A stretch of 64,000 nt of DNA from Natranaerobius thermophilus JW/NM-WN-LF (lineage in GTDB: Bacteria > Bacillota > Natranaerobiia > Natranaerobiales > Natranaerobiaceae). Positions 8,100-17,223 of this stretch are shown piece by piece. Positions within the stretch are counted from its first letter, which is position 1; each line of letters starts with the position of its first letter. The notes beneath the pieces are model-generated. The model was given only the letters and a program-made list of their open reading frames with translations, had not been told where the DNA came from and ran no database searches. Made by a program: the position numbers and the translations under genes. Location of the stretch: the NCBI RefSeq assembly GCF_000020005.1, contig NC_010718.1:2438001-2502000 (forward strand), written 5' to 3'.

Positions 8100-8480
8100 T
8101 TGTCACCAAGAAAATTCAATCTAGTCGGTTTAATATTAATCTTTGGTTTTATCTTAACTCTTTTGCTTTCAGTTGAAAGAATTCGCCTTGGAGCCCGACC
8201 GGGACTAGGTCTAATCACTGCTGGACTGTTATTTCCCCTTGTCTTCTTAAGCTATTATCAAGATTATCAATTTATACTTGACCGATTCAAAAATTTCCTG
8301 TTCACCAAAAGTGAAGGGCTGGTAATTAAATACTTTTTTCTTGTTTTTTGCTATCTAGGTATTCTGTTTATCGTAGGTTATGCACTGTACACTAATTTCA
8401 TGTTTTATATTTTTTGGTTTTTAGTGGCTGCACCCGGATTGAGTTTTGGTCTCGTTAAAATGTTAAAAAAATACCTGTAG
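8100..8480 (+). CDS. Small integral membrane protein, unknown
   Basis: 126 residues, of which roughly 80 are in four hydrophobic segments (about 8-24, 36-52, 76-94 and 98-116). Basic residues lie between them, suggesting an all-helical integral membrane protein. Translation most likely starts at TTG 8100, about 8 nt after GGGGGA; the upstream ATG at 8086 is out of frame. It sits between a terminator and the ackA promoter, so it is probably transcribed alone or weakly read into ackA. No family recognised. Confidence 0.6.
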   Translation: MSPRKFNLVGLILIFGFILTLLLSVERIRLGARPGLGLITAGLLFPLVFLSYYQDYQFILDRFKNFLFTKSEGLVIKYFFLVFCYLGILFIVGYALYTNFMFYIFWFLVAAPGLSFGLVKMLKKYL

Positions 8481-8486
8481 TAATTC

Positions 8487-8515
8487 TTGTGTTTTATAGA
8501 AAAAATTAATATAAT
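8487..8515 (+). promoter_or_regulatory. Predicted sigma-A promoter of ackA
   Basis: TTGTGT (8487-8492) and TATAAT (8510-8515) are separated by exactly 17 bp and lie 50 bp before the ackA start. The -10 is a perfect match, the -35 a partial one. Confidence 0.6.
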
Positions 8516-8564
8516 AAAGTGTGGTAGATTTAGTTATACAAATAACATATAAGGGGGATTATTA

Positions 8565-9761
8565 ATGAAAATTTTGGTGATCAACTGCGGCAGTTCGTCG
8601 CTCAAATATCAAGTTTTCAACATGGAAAATGAGGACGTACTAGCCAAAGGCGCTATTGAAAGAATTGGTATTGAAGGGTCCTTTTTGAAGCACGAACCCG
8701 CAGGTGGTGAAGAAGTTAAAATTGAGAAAGATGTCACAGATCACAAGGCTGCTTTCAAAATGGTAGTTGACGCAATTACTGATGAGGGACACGGTGTATT
8801 AAAAGATCTAAAAGAAATAGAAGCTGTAGGTCATCGCGTTGTTCACGGTGGAGAAGAATTCTCCGGTTCTGTAATTATCGACGATGATGTTATGAATGCC
8901 CTGGAAAGCTGCATTAACTTGGCTCCACTTCACAATCCTCCCAACATATATGGTATCGAAGCTTCTAAAGCAAATATGCCAGGTGTTCCTCAAGTTGGAG
9001 TATTTGACACAGCATTTCACCAGACTATGCCTAAAAAGGCATATTTATACGGAATCCCATACGAATACTATGAAAAACACAGTGTACGCAGATACGGTTT
9101 CCATGGAACTTCCCATAAGTATGTAGCCAGCAGAGCTGCAGACATGTTAGGGAAACCTTTGGAAGATTTAAAATTAATCACTTGTCATTTGGGTAACGGA
9201 GCGAGTGTTGCTGCAATTAATAAGGGAGAATCTGTAGACACCAGTATGGGGCTAACTCCCCTTGAAGGACTTGTGATGGGAACTCGATCCGGAAGCATGG
9301 ATCCATCCATTATTAAATTCTTAATGGACAAAGAAGGTCTTTCCATTGACGAAGTCGATAACATCTTGAATAAAAAATCAGGTGTTCTGGGTCTATCTGG
9401 TTTAAGCAATGACTTCAGAGACTTGGAAGAAGCTGCTGCAGAAGGTAATGAAAGAGCTGAAAACACTTTAGAGGTGTTCTATTATACTGTATCAAAATAT
9501 ATCGGTTCTTATCTAGCTGCTTTAAATGGAGCAGATGCTATTATCTTTACTGCTGGTCTAGGTGAAAACTCACCTTCCGTAAGAGAAGCTGTGACAGAAA
9601 ACCTTTCATATGCTGGCATTAAAGTAGACAAGGACAAAAACCAGGTACGCGGTAAAGAAACTGATATCAGTACTGACGACGCATCCACTAGAGTCCTTGT
9701 TGTACCAACTAACGAAGAGCTTATGATCGCAAGGGAAGCTAAGGGACTACTAGGAAAGTAA
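8565..9761 (+). CDS. ackA: Acetate kinase
   Basis: 398 residues, the usual length. It converts acetyl phosphate and ADP to acetate and ATP in the cytoplasm, the energy-yielding step of acetate fermentation. The ASKHA-fold signatures are clear: N-terminal [19 protein letters not shown], the substrate-binding HGTSHKY, HLGNGAS, and TGLGENS near the C-terminus. AAGGGGGA precedes the ATG. It has its own promoter and a strong terminator. No phosphotransacetylase gene is adjacent; the nearest acyl-phosphate partner in the window is the Ptb gene at 59363. The paralogous butyrate kinase is at 60324. Confidence 0.98.
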   Translation: MKILVINCGSSSLKYQVFNMENEDVLAKGAIERIGIEGSFLKHEPAGGEEVKIEKDVTDHKAAFKMVVDAITDEGHGVLKDLKEIEAVGHRVVHGGEEFSGSVIIDDDVMNALESCINLAPLHNPPNIYGIEASKANMPGVPQVGVFDTAFHQTMPKKAYLYGIPYEYYEKHSVRRYGFHGTSHKYVASRAADMLGKPLEDLKLITCHLGNGASVAAINKGESVDTSMGLTPLEGLVMGTRSGSMDPSIIKFLMDKEGLSIDEVDNILNKKSGVLGLSGLSNDFRDLEEAAAEGNERAENTLEVFYYTVSKYIGSYLAALNGADAIIFTAGLGENSPSVREAVTENLSYAGIKVDKDKNQVRGKETDISTDDASTRVLVVPTNEELMIAREAKGLLGK

Positions 9762-9801
9762 GAGACTACTTAACTTTGATTTATAACGATTAAAACAACT
9801 A

Positions 9802-9848
9802 ACCCCTAGACCTGCTTAAAAGGAAGGCACGGTCTAGGGGTATTTTTA
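9802..9848 (+). terminator. Rho-independent terminator of ackA
   Basis: ACCCCTAGACC and GGTCTAGGGGT form a perfect 11-bp stem with an 18-nt loop, followed by TATTTTTAT. Confidence 0.92.
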
Positions 9849-9885
9849 TAGACAAATTAATTTTATGCCCTATTATCTATAAATT

Positions 9886-9928
9886 TGAAAAGTCATCACG
9901 TACTCGTGACTTTAGTCATGAGAGGTTC
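9886..9928 (-). repeat. Dispersed hairpin repeat R1, copy B
   Basis: Read on the minus strand it is AACCTCTCATGACTAAAG followed by TCACGAGTACGTGATGAC and TTTCAA. It shares the full core of copy A but is inverted and lacks the terminal TTGACC. TCACG-AGTA-CGTGA forms a 5-bp hairpin. It lies just downstream of the cysteine-synthase-like gene. Confidence 0.7.
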
Positions 9929-9965
9929 ACAATTGCATTGCTCTAAACAATCTTCAACACATTCG

Positions 9966-10898
9966 TTAACTAAATAAAGGTGTGCTGAAGTATCTGTCTC
10001 CACTATCAGGTAATACAGTTACAATATTTGCACTAGGTGGTAATTTTTCTGCTATTTTCATAGCTGCAAAAACATTAGTTCCACTAGAGATACCAGAAAA
10101 CAGTCCATCTCTTCTATTTAAGCTTTTGGCAGTTTCAAGAGCTTCTTCGTCGGTAACAGTCAACACTTCATCAATTATATCCTGGTTTAACACCCCTGGT
10201 ATGAAACCATCACCAATCCCCTGCTGAATATGACTAGATATTTCACTCTGGCTTAAAACTGCTGCTTTTTCAGGTTCTACTGCTATTATCTTAACTTCGG
10301 GATATTTCTGTTTTAAGACTTCACCCACACCTGTCAAAGTTCCTCCTGTACCCACTCCCGCCACAAAAGCATCTATTTGTTCACCTGTCTGTTCAATAAT
10401 TTCTTTGGCTGTAGTCAGGCGATGGGCGTTCGGATTGGCTTTGTTTTCAAATTGATTTAAAATAAATACTCTGGAGTCCTGTTCAGCTAATTCTCTTGCC
10501 CGAGATTTACAATTATCAAAGGTTTCCGAAATATTATTTCCATCAGGGCTGATATCAATTTCTGCTCCTAGATTTTCTATCATCTTCCTTCTTTCTGTAC
10601 TCATGCTTTCTGGCATGACAATTTTAGCCCGATAACCCTTAATAGCAGCTACCAGGGCAATACCTATTCCTTGATTCCCACTAGTTGGTTCTACTAAAAT
10701 TGAATTTTCATTTATCTGTCCATTTCTTTCAGCCTCTATTATCATTCCTAAAGCCGTTCTTGTCTTAATACTTCCTCCGGGATTGAAAGCTTCCAATTTA
10801 ACCAGAATATTTCCGTGAGAGTTGTTGGTATTTTGCAGTTCTATCATGGGTGTATTACCGACAAAATCTAAGGGATTATTACTTTTAAAAGTCATCAT
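9966..10898 (-). CDS. PLP-dependent cysteine synthase family enzyme
   Basis: 310 residues. It is a fold-type II PLP enzyme of the O-acetylserine sulfhydrylase/cystathionine beta-synthase family. The PLP lysine lies in NPGGSIKTR, the substrate loop is EPTSGNQGIG (Gln where the textbook loop TSGNTG has Thr), and the phosphate-binding loop is GTGGTLTG. The expected reaction is beta-replacement on O-acetylserine to give cysteine; other beta-replacement or elimination substrates are possible. The start at 10898 follows AAAGGAAGTGGA; an in-frame extension to 10949 lacks a ribosome site. Upstream lies a consensus sigma-54 promoter and an adjacent sigma-54 activator gene, so expression is probably induced by a specific signal rather than serving routine cysteine synthesis. 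Confidence 0.85.
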   Translation of the reverse strand: MMTFKSNNPLDFVGNTPMIELQNTNNSHGNILVKLEAFNPGGSIKTRTALGMIIEAERNGQINENSILVEPTSGNQGIGIALVAAIKGYRAKIVMPESMSTERRKMIENLGAEIDISPDGNNISETFDNCKSRARELAEQDSRVFILNQFENKANPNAHRLTTAKEIIEQTGEQIDAFVAGVGTGGTLTGVGEVLKQKYPEVKIIAVEPEKAAVLSQSEISSHIQQGIGDGFIPGVLNQDIIDEVLTVTDEEALETAKSLNRRDGLFSGISSGTNVFAAMKIAEKLPPSANIVTVLPDSGDRYFSTPLFS

Positions 10899-11023
10899 TC
10901 CACTTCCTTTCTTAATTAATTGTGTTTTAAGCTTCCTATTAAAAGTCACATATCATGATACAAGTCAATATACTTTTTTAAATCGCTAATATTGAGCTTA
11001 TATTTTTTTCATAATCTATTAGT

Positions 11024-11039
11024 TGCAACTTTTATGCCA
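11024..11039 (-). promoter_or_regulatory. Predicted sigma-54 (-24/-12) promoter
   Basis: The minus strand reads TGGCATAAAAGTTGCA. GG (11038-11037) and GC (11026-11025) are separated by exactly 10 bp, the invariant sigma-54 spacing, with TGGCA and TTGCA boxes both intact. Transcription would start near 11013, about 115 nt before the cysteine-synthase-like gene. The adjacent gene encodes a sigma-54 activator. Confidence 0.8.
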
Positions 11040-11080
11040 TCTAATCAACCCCGGAATCATGGAAGAAAATAGAACCATAA

Positions 11081-11137
11081 AAATAAGCCATCTCATCTTG
11101 AGATAAACTGTATCAAACTCAAGCTGAGACGGCTTTT
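11081..11137 (-). terminator. Hairpin terminator of the sigma-54 activator gene, overlapping operator-like repeats
   Basis: Arms at 11087-11102 and 11118-11133 form a 16-position stem with two mismatches. It is flanked by AAAATAA on one side and TTTT on the other, so it could terminate in both directions, chiefly the minus-strand gene at 11230. Each arm also contains a CTCA-N3-TGAG palindrome. Confidence 0.55.
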
Positions 11138-11210
11138 AATAAAGCACTGTATTAAAGGGTGATTTTCAGATTACACAATATTCCCCCTTGTATCTCAATC
11201 TGAGATACAA
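11090..11210. promoter_or_regulatory. Three CTCA-N3-TGAG palindromes: candidate activator binding sites
   Basis: Sites: 11090-11104 (ATCTCA-TCT-TGAGAT), 11118-11128 (CTCA-AGC-TGAG) and 11188-11210 (perfect 10-bp arms TTGTATCTCA/TGAGATACAA around ATC). A half site TGAGA lies at 11221-11225. They are 50-180 bp upstream of the -24/-12 promoter, the usual place for enhancer-like sites of sigma-54 activators. Confidence 0.6.
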
Positions 11211-11229
11211 AAATTCAATTTGAGACTGT

Positions 11230-12999
11230 TTATATCAGGCCGTATTTTTTTAGTTTACGATAAACTGTAGCTCTACTAACACCTAATTTTCCTGCCATGA
11301 GTTGTTTTCCTTGTTCACTGATACCATAGATTTTAACTGCTTTTTCGAAACTCCTTTTTTCTAATTCCTCTAGAGGTAAGATCTCATCATCTCCAACATT
11401 TTTTTGATAATCCTGGGTTTCTAGTAGCTTATCTTTCATATTTTTGGGTAAATCTCCTAAATCTAAATAACCTTTCTCATTAATATTTATAAAATATTCC
11501 GCTACATTTTCCAGTTCTCTCACATTCCCAGGCCAGCTATATTGCTCTAAAAAGCTCATTAATTCCCGTGACAAAGCTGGCTGTTCCCGTTTTAATTTAT
11601 TGGCATATTTATTTAGAAAATGATTAAGAAGTAGTGAAATATCCTCTCGTCGTTCCCTCAGAGCGGGAATAAAAAGAGGTACCACATTCAATCTATAAAA
11701 TAAATCTCTTCTAAACTTGTTTTTTTCAATAAACTCTTCCAAGGGCTGGTGAGTAGCGGCAAGAACCCGCACGTCTATTTTAATAGTTTCAGGGCTTCCT
11801 ATCCTTTCAAAAGTCCCATCTTGCATAACTCTAAGCAGTTTTGTCTGTAAATGTATCGGCATGTCCCCAATCTCATCTAGAAAAATCGTTCCACCTTCAG
11901 CCAATTCAAACTTACCTATTTTCCCGCCTTTTTTAGCTCCTGTAAAAGCACCCGATTCATAACCAAATAATTCACTTTCCAGTAATGTTTCCGGTATAGC
12001 CCCGCAGTGAACGGGAACAAATGGTCCTTTCCACCTAGGACTAGCAGAATGAATTGCCCTGGCATAAAGTTCTTTGCCTGTTCCACTCTCACCTCGGATA
12101 AGTACTGTAGAATCCGTTTGACTAACTTTTTTGGCCTTTTCCTTTAACTCTTTGATATTATTATTTTTAGAAATAATTGCATTGAATGAAAATCCCGCTG
12201 TATTACCACTAACCCTAAAAGCGAGTTTTTCAATCTCTTTAGTGTCCCTGACAGTAGCTACTGCACCTACAACTTTATTATTCATTTTAATAGGTTTCAT
12301 ATTGACCAAACAGTGAATCCCTACTTTAGAAAAGTACTGTTCGTGCCCTAGTTTACTTGTCCCGGTAGTTATTACCCCTTCAAAGGGTAGTTCAGGTACA
12401 ACATTTTCCACATTTTGACCAATAATATCTCCTCTAATATCCAGTAAATCTCGCACAGCATCATTACAAGCAATAACTTCATTATAATCATCAACTGCCA
12501 GAATTCCCTCATAAACAGAATTGACAATGGCGCTTACCTGGGCATAAGCTTTAGTCTTTTCCAGTATGATTTGTTCATTGGAAAAACTATCGGCAAGCAG
12601 TTCAGACATTTTTTTGATAAAGCTTCTATATTTTTCTTCTGCGTAAGTCAGATCTTGTTTTTGTGATTCGGTAAAAGCAGTAATTCCTATAATTGCAATT
12701 ACCTGTCCATTTAAGTTAATTGGCGATAACATATGGGCTTTTTCTTGACACTCCGATTTTTTTGTACATGAATAACAGATTTGATTTTTACCAGGTTTGT
12801 TAATAGTTGTAGCTTGTCTTGATTTAATAGAAAATTCATAACCAGATCCTGGGGGTAACCTCTCCCCTATTCTGTTTTTGTAGCTGCCAGTCCCGGCTAC
12901 CCTAATTAAGTCAGAATCAACAATCGTCACATCCAAAAGAAGTACATCAGAAATCGTTTCAGCTATCTGCTGTACTCCTTTGTTATCAATCTTGGTCAC
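11230..12999 (-). CDS. Sigma-54-dependent transcriptional activator with PAS domain
   Basis: 589 residues from GTG 12999, which follows AGAGGTGGGG at 7 nt; an upstream in-frame extension would overlap the preceding gene. Domains: an N-terminal sensor (about 1-130) with a [10 protein letters not shown] cluster and the segment [16 protein letters not shown]; a PAS-like domain (about 150-255); an AAA+ central domain (about 270-510) with Walker A GESGTGKE, the sigma-54 contact loop GAFTGA, Walker B FLDEIGD and the R-finger region [12 protein letters not shown]; and a C-terminal Fis-type helix-turn-helix ([15 protein letters not shown]). It should hydrolyse ATP to remodel the sigma-54 holoenzyme. 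The predicted target is the neighbouring cysteine-synthase-like gene. The signal is unknown. Confidence 0.93.
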   Translation of the reverse strand: MTKIDNKGVQQIAETISDVLLLDVTIVDSDLIRVAGTGSYKNRIGERLPPGSGYEFSIKSRQATTINKPGKNQICYSCTKKSECQEKAHMLSPINLNGQVIAIIGITAFTESQKQDLTYAEEKYRSFIKKMSELLADSFSNEQIILEKTKAYAQVSAIVNSVYEGILAVDDYNEVIACNDAVRDLLDIRGDIIGQNVENVVPELPFEGVITTGTSKLGHEQYFSKVGIHCLVNMKPIKMNNKVVGAVATVRDTKEIEKLAFRVSGNTAGFSFNAIISKNNNIKELKEKAKKVSQTDSTVLIRGESGTGKELYARAIHSASPRWKGPFVPVHCGAIPETLLESELFGYESGAFTGAKKGGKIGKFELAEGGTIFLDEIGDMPIHLQTKLLRVMQDGTFERIGSPETIKIDVRVLAATHQPLEEFIEKNKFRRDLFYRLNVVPLFIPALRERREDISLLLNHFLNKYANKLKREQPALSRELMSFLEQYSWPGNVRELENVAEYFININEKGYLDLGDLPKNMKDKLLETQDYQKNVGDDEILPLEELEKRSFEKAVKIYGISEQGKQLMAGKLGVSRATVYRKLKKYGLI

Positions 13000-13031
13000 T
13001 GGAACACCCCACCTCTTTACAGCAACAAAAA

Positions 13032-13475
13032 TCAAAAGACATCTCCTAATAAGATTATCAATAACGCACTTAATCCCCCTAACAGGATATGCCATGTCAT
13101 ATGCGTTATATTAGTAGTAGGTTCTACTGGATCTTTCCTGGCGATATTCGATCTTAAAATTATCCCGAAAAATAATAACCAAAAAAATAAACCTACTGAC
13201 ACACCCTTAATTAAGTAAAAAGAAGGCGAGGTAAAATAAAGTAAATAACTTACTGTAACTCCTTTAAAACCAGCCAGTATATAATCATTAATAGCACCTA
13301 TAAACAATCCAGCAGAGGTTTTTATATCTTTTTTTTCTACAAAGGCAGATGCCGAAATATGCCATATAAATATTTTATTTATGCCTAACCGATACAAAAA
13401 ATAATCAAGAATATTAATCGGTATATTTGCCACCACTCCCGAAAGTAAACCTAGTGTAAATATGTCATCTATCAT
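13032..13475 (-). CDS. Integral membrane protein, unknown
   Basis: 147 residues with four hydrophobic segments (about 5-25, 60-78, 88-108 and 128-146). It starts with ATG 13475 after AGGAGTG. It ends 32 bp before the sigma-54 activator start on the same strand, so the two are probably co-transcribed. That would make it a candidate for signal uptake or sensing in the same circuit, which is inference from position only. No family recognised. Confidence 0.7.
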   Translation of the reverse strand: MIDDIFTLGLLSGVVANIPINILDYFLYRLGINKIFIWHISASAFVEKKDIKTSAGLFIGAINDYILAGFKGVTVSYLLYFTSPSFYLIKGVSVGLFFWLLFFGIILRSNIARKDPVEPTTNITHMTWHILLGGLSALLIILLGDVF

Positions 13476-13566
13476 AAGTACACTCCTATATCTTATATCT
13501 GATAAAGTATGTCTTATCCTCTAGTATAACCACAAAATTCTAGTAACATGTAGTTAATCCATGTAA

Positions 13567-14559
13567 TTAATTCATTGTATCGGCCAGTTTTCGGAAAGAT
13601 GTAAACAACTCTTCAAAAAACTTTTCCCGGTCAACACCTAATCCGACCTTAACATTTCTGGAATCGGGATCTCCCATGACTCCTTTAACTTCCTCTTGAC
13701 CCCGGGAACAAACAGTTCTTCCTAGGGTATATGTTCCCGTAAGTTCTATTCTGACGTCCATGGACCGAGTCGTAAAGATATCAGGATTAATGGCATAAGC
13801 GATGGCACAAGGATCATGAAAAGCCATATCGTAATCTGTTTTCATCTGTCTTTTGAAAAAGTCCATAAATTCTAAAGTTTTCGTAGCAACAGGATGATCC
13901 AACTTTTGTAGTAACTGGCGCTCTTTCTGACCTGGTTTACTCTGTTCTGTCACATCTAAACCTATCATGGCAACTGATAATCCGCTTTCAAACACAATTT
14001 GTGCACTATGGGGGTCAGCAAAAACATTATATTCGGCTGAAGCTGTCCGATTTCCCTGCCCCATGGCTCCTCCCATAACTATTACTTCTGCTATCTGTTC
14101 TTTTATTTCAGGGTATAGCTTAAGGGCCAGAGCTAAATTAGTCATAGGTCCTACAGTGATAACCGTTATCTCACCGGGTCGAGCCATAATTTCTTTTGCC
14201 ATGGCTACAGCCGCGGGAGTACTGGTTGCATCGCTACTTTTTTCCGGTTCCGGAAAATCCACTTCCCCCAGTCCCGACTCACCATGGATCATTTCACCTG
14301 AAACTCTATCCCTGATTAAAGGGGAACTAGCCCCCCTATAAACAGGAACTTCTTCCGCATCTAAAAACTTCAGTAGCTTTTGAGCATTGTGAGTGGTTTT
14401 GTCAATTGATACATTACCAAAAACCGTTGTTATGGCAACAGGTTCTAAAATATCCTGTCTTCCCATGAGAAAAAACAGAGCAATGGCATCGTCCATACCT
14501 GGATCAGTGTCTAAAATTACAGGTTTTCTGTTTCCCGAAATATAGTTTTTTGCTTTCAT
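13567..14559 (-). CDS. Inosine/uridine-preferring nucleoside hydrolase family protein
   Basis: 330 residues. The family signature DTDPGMDDA (about 17-25) supplies the Ca2+-binding aspartates. MGGAMGQGNRTASAEYNVFADP and FHDPCAIAYAI (both partly quoted) match the ribose-binding and catalytic regions. It should split the N-glycosidic bond of ribonucleosides to give free base and ribose for salvage, in the cytoplasm. GGAGGTAATGAAAGAAA precedes ATG 14559. It stands alone between the sigma-54 block and the Lon-like gene. Base specificity cannot be read from sequence. Confidence 0.9.
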   Translation of the reverse strand: MKAKNYISGNRKPVILDTDPGMDDAIALFFLMGRQDILEPVAITTVFGNVSIDKTTHNAQKLLKFLDAEEVPVYRGASSPLIRDRVSGEMIHGESGLGEVDFPEPEKSSDATSTPAAVAMAKEIMARPGEITVITVGPMTNLALALKLYPEIKEQIAEVIVMGGAMGQGNRTASAEYNVFADPHSAQIVFESGLSVAMIGLDVTEQSKPGQKERQLLQKLDHPVATKTLEFMDFFKRQMKTDYDMAFHDPCAIAYAINPDIFTTRSMDVRIELTGTYTLGRTVCSRGQEEVKGVMGDPDSRNVKVGLGVDREKFFEELFTSFRKLADTMN

Positions 14560-14640
14560 TTTCTTTCATTACCTCCATTTCTGTTCTGTTCTGCTCTGCT
14601 GGCAATGTAGATTTAGCATTTTTCTATATGAACTCACTAT

Positions 14641-14712
14641 ATGACTTTGCTATGTGTGGTTTAGCATGTTGTTTAGCATGTGGTTTAGTTGTGCGAATTA
14701 GTGCGAATTAGT
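14641..14712. repeat. Short tandem repeats upstream of the nucleoside hydrolase
   Basis: Imperfect tandem copies of GTTTAGCATGTG occur at about 14658-14688, followed directly by two copies of GTGCGAATTA (about 14692-14711). They continue without a gap into repeat R2. The stretch looks like replication slippage next to a hairpin. Confidence 0.55.
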
Positions 14713-14757
14713 TGATATACTCCCACAGCTAAAGCAGTGGCTTTCTGCTGCTGTTTA
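14712..14757 (+). repeat. Dispersed hairpin repeat R2, copy A
   Basis: TTGATATACTCCCACAG is followed by CTAAAGCAGTGG and CTTTCTGCTGCTGTTT. The hairpin is CCAC-A-GC-TAAA-GC-A-GTGG. The second copy, at 57971-58015, keeps the same outline with changed but still paired bases. It lies just past the stop codon of the Lon-like gene. Confidence 0.7.
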
Positions 14758-14769
14758 TCGTAATATAGT

Positions 14770-17223
14770 TTAGTGTGGTGGTTCTCTATTTTCATCCTGT
14801 TCCTTGTTTTGATCTTGACTAGTTTTAACTACTTGTTTTGATTTTAAATTCTTCCTGAACTCAATCAGTCTATTTTTTACACGCTTATAAACTGTATCTT
14901 CTTCCTCATTTTTATCAAGTAAGCCAGCAGTCATTCCCGATAACAATTCCATACCCTCATCAATGTGAGAAATAGAATAGATGTGGAAATCTCCTCTCTC
15001 ACAAGCTTCAATCACTTCTTCTGATAAGTTAAGATTATTTTCATTCTGTTTCGGAATGATAACACCTTGGGTACCCGTTAATCCTTTTATCTTACAGGTA
15101 GTGAAAAATCCTTCAATCTTTTCAGTGACACCACCTACTGGCTGGATTTCACCTTTTTGATTGACAGAGCCTGTTACGGCCAAATCCTGTCGTAAGGGAA
15201 TTTCACCGGCACTCGACAAGATAGCATATACCTCCGTACTGGAAGCACTATCCCCGTCTATGCCCCCATAAGTTTGTTCACAACACAGGCTAGCAGACAG
15301 GCCTAGCTTTTGATTATATGAAAACAGGCCATTTATCAGGCCGGATAAAATTAGCACTCCTTTGTCGTGAATTTTTCCGCTCAATTTAGCTTCCCGTTCA
15401 ATATTAATAATACCGCGTTCACCGGGGAAGACATTGGCTGTTATCCTGAAGGGTTTTCCAAACATTAAATCCCCTAGATCATAAACTGCCAGTCCGTTGA
15501 CCTGACCTGTCACTTCTCCGGCTGTATCGACCATGATATTTCCTTCATCAATTTGTTCTTGAATTTTTTCTTCAGGTCTGTTGACTCGATACTTTTTCTC
15601 TTGGATTGCTTTTATGACGTGTTCACGGGAAACATCGTCTTCTCCTTCTAGGGCAGCCCAGGTATCCGCTTCAGACATAATTTCTACTATTTCATTAAAC
15701 TTGGTTGATAGTTTCTTTTTATGCCCAGCTAAGCGAGAACTGTACTCTACCACACTGGCTACTCCCGAAGGGGTAAATGATTTAAACTCCTCATCCTGAG
15801 AATGGGAAGCGATAAATGATGCCATTTTCTCTACATTTTCCTGAGTCCTATTCATGGTTGAATCAAAATCTACTTTGATTTTGAATAACTTGGAAAACTC
15901 TTCATCCAGCTGGTATAAAAGCTGATACAATTTTTCATTTCCCACTATGATAACTTTTACATTAAGAGGAATATCTTCCGGTCTGAGAGAAGACATGGCA
16001 ATCATACCTATATGTTCACCCAAATTTTCCAATCTGAGCTGACCTGTATTCAATACTCGTTTTAATAATTCGTAGGTCATGGGAGTTTTAAGAACATCTT
16101 TGGCCTGGAGAATCAAATAACCCCCATTGGCCCTGTGAAAAGCTCCCGGTTTAATCATGTTAAAGTCCGTAACGGCAGTTCCCATTTTATTGACATATTC
16201 CATTTTTCCCAGGAGATTGTAATATGTGGGGTTAGTTTCTACAACTACTGGAGCCCCTTCTTGTTCGCAATTATCCACCAGAAGATTGACCTGATACCGC
16301 TTGGTTATATCCTCCTTTGATGCCTGGGGTTTTAAAAAAGATAGTCCTCCGTCATCTCCATCGTCATCTTTGGAAATGAAATGTTCTACATTTTTAACGA
16401 TATCCTCTTCTACCTCTTCCAGGTATTCTAAAACTTTGTCATTGGATTGATAGCGCTCTTTCATGGGATCCATTAAAGGAGATAGACTTTGATGAGCTGT
16501 TTCATCTTTTAATTTATCCAGTTCATCTTTTAAGTCACGATCTAAATCCTTTAGTTCGCGCATAAGATTCATTACATTTACGTGGAGTTTAGAAGAGTTC
16601 TCTTCAATTTCTCGTTTGGTTTCTGTATCTAATTCGTCAAACTCGTCCTGATTGAGTTCTTTACCATCAACAACAGGGACAGATACTATTCCTGAAGAAG
16701 TGTTTTTAAATCGAAATCCGTATTCTTCACCTTCTTCGTTCAATTTATCAACTAGTTCGCGGCGCTTGGCCTGATAGTCCCTAAAAATTTGTGCACGGCT
16801 TTCTTCATAAGTTTCAGTCTTAAAGGCCTTAGTTAAGGCGTCTCCTACCTCTTCTAGGAGATTTTCCATCCCTTCAACTAAATTGCAGCCTTCACCAGCA
16901 GGTAATTCAAGGGCTCGAGGTGATTCAGGTTCATTAAAGTTATATACATAGCACCAATCAGAAGGTGGATCAAACTTTTTGGCGTAGGTTTCGGTCATGG
17001 CCTTGGCATAACTGGTTTTTCCAGTACCGGTTGGGCCGGACATGTAAAGATTGTAGCCTTGACGGTTAATCTGTAGGCCAAATTCCATAGCCTTTACCGC
17101 CCGGTCTTGACCAATAATGCTTTTTAATGGTTCCAGTTCTTCTGTTGTGTTGAATTCAAACTGAGATTCATCACAATAAGCTTTCAACTGTTCCTTCTTT
17201 AACGGTGCAATTTGTTCTGACAT
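14770..17223 (-). CDS. Lon-like ATP-dependent protease (AAA + S16 domains)
   Basis: About 817 residues. The N-terminal AAA module has Walker A GPTGTGKTS (about 64-72) and a long coiled, charged insertion (about 120-300). The C-terminal domain is a Lon-type S16 protease. The catalytic Ser lies in GIDGDSASS and the Lys in VTEKIEGFF, 43 residues apart, exactly the classical Lon dyad spacing. This is the 'Lon-related, YcbZ-type' class, not housekeeping LonA, which is shorter and has a LAN domain. ATG 17223 is chosen over GTG 17229 because AAGGAG lies 8 nt before it rather than 2. Cytoplasmic quality control is expected; targets unknown. Confidence 0.92.
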   Translation of the reverse strand: MSEQIAPLKKEQLKAYCDESQFEFNTTEELEPLKSIIGQDRAVKAMEFGLQINRQGYNLYMSGPTGTGKTSYAKAMTETYAKKFDPPSDWCYVYNFNEPESPRALELPAGEGCNLVEGMENLLEEVGDALTKAFKTETYEESRAQIFRDYQAKRRELVDKLNEEGEEYGFRFKNTSSGIVSVPVVDGKELNQDEFDELDTETKREIEENSSKLHVNVMNLMRELKDLDRDLKDELDKLKDETAHQSLSPLMDPMKERYQSNDKVLEYLEEVEEDIVKNVEHFISKDDDGDDGGLSFLKPQASKEDITKRYQVNLLVDNCEQEGAPVVVETNPTYYNLLGKMEYVNKMGTAVTDFNMIKPGAFHRANGGYLILQAKDVLKTPMTYELLKRVLNTGQLRLENLGEHIGMIAMSSLRPEDIPLNVKVIIVGNEKLYQLLYQLDEEFSKLFKIKVDFDSTMNRTQENVEKMASFIASHSQDEEFKSFTPSGVASVVEYSSRLAGHKKKLSTKFNEIVEIMSEADTWAALEGEDDVSREHVIKAIQEKKYRVNRPEEKIQEQIDEGNIMVDTAGEVTGQVNGLAVYDLGDLMFGKPFRITANVFPGERGIINIEREAKLSGKIHDKGVLILSGLINGLFSYNQKLGLSASLCCEQTYGGIDGDSASSTEVYAILSSAGEIPLRQDLAVTGSVNQKGEIQPVGGVTEKIEGFFTTCKIKGLTGTQGVIIPKQNENNLNLSEEVIEACERGDFHIYSISHIDEGMELLSGMTAGLLDKNEEEDTVYKRVKNRLIEFRKNLKSKQVVKTSQDQNKEQDENREPPH

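Noticed and set aside
10899-10949. N-terminal extension of the cysteine-synthase-like enzyme to 10949
   Set aside because: No ribosome site before it; AAAGGAAGTGGA directly precedes the ATG at 10898, and the family begins there.
14770-17223. Housekeeping LonA or sporulation LonB
   Set aside because: The N-terminal LAN domain of LonA is missing and the length and insertion differ from LonB; the YcbZ-like Lon class fits better.
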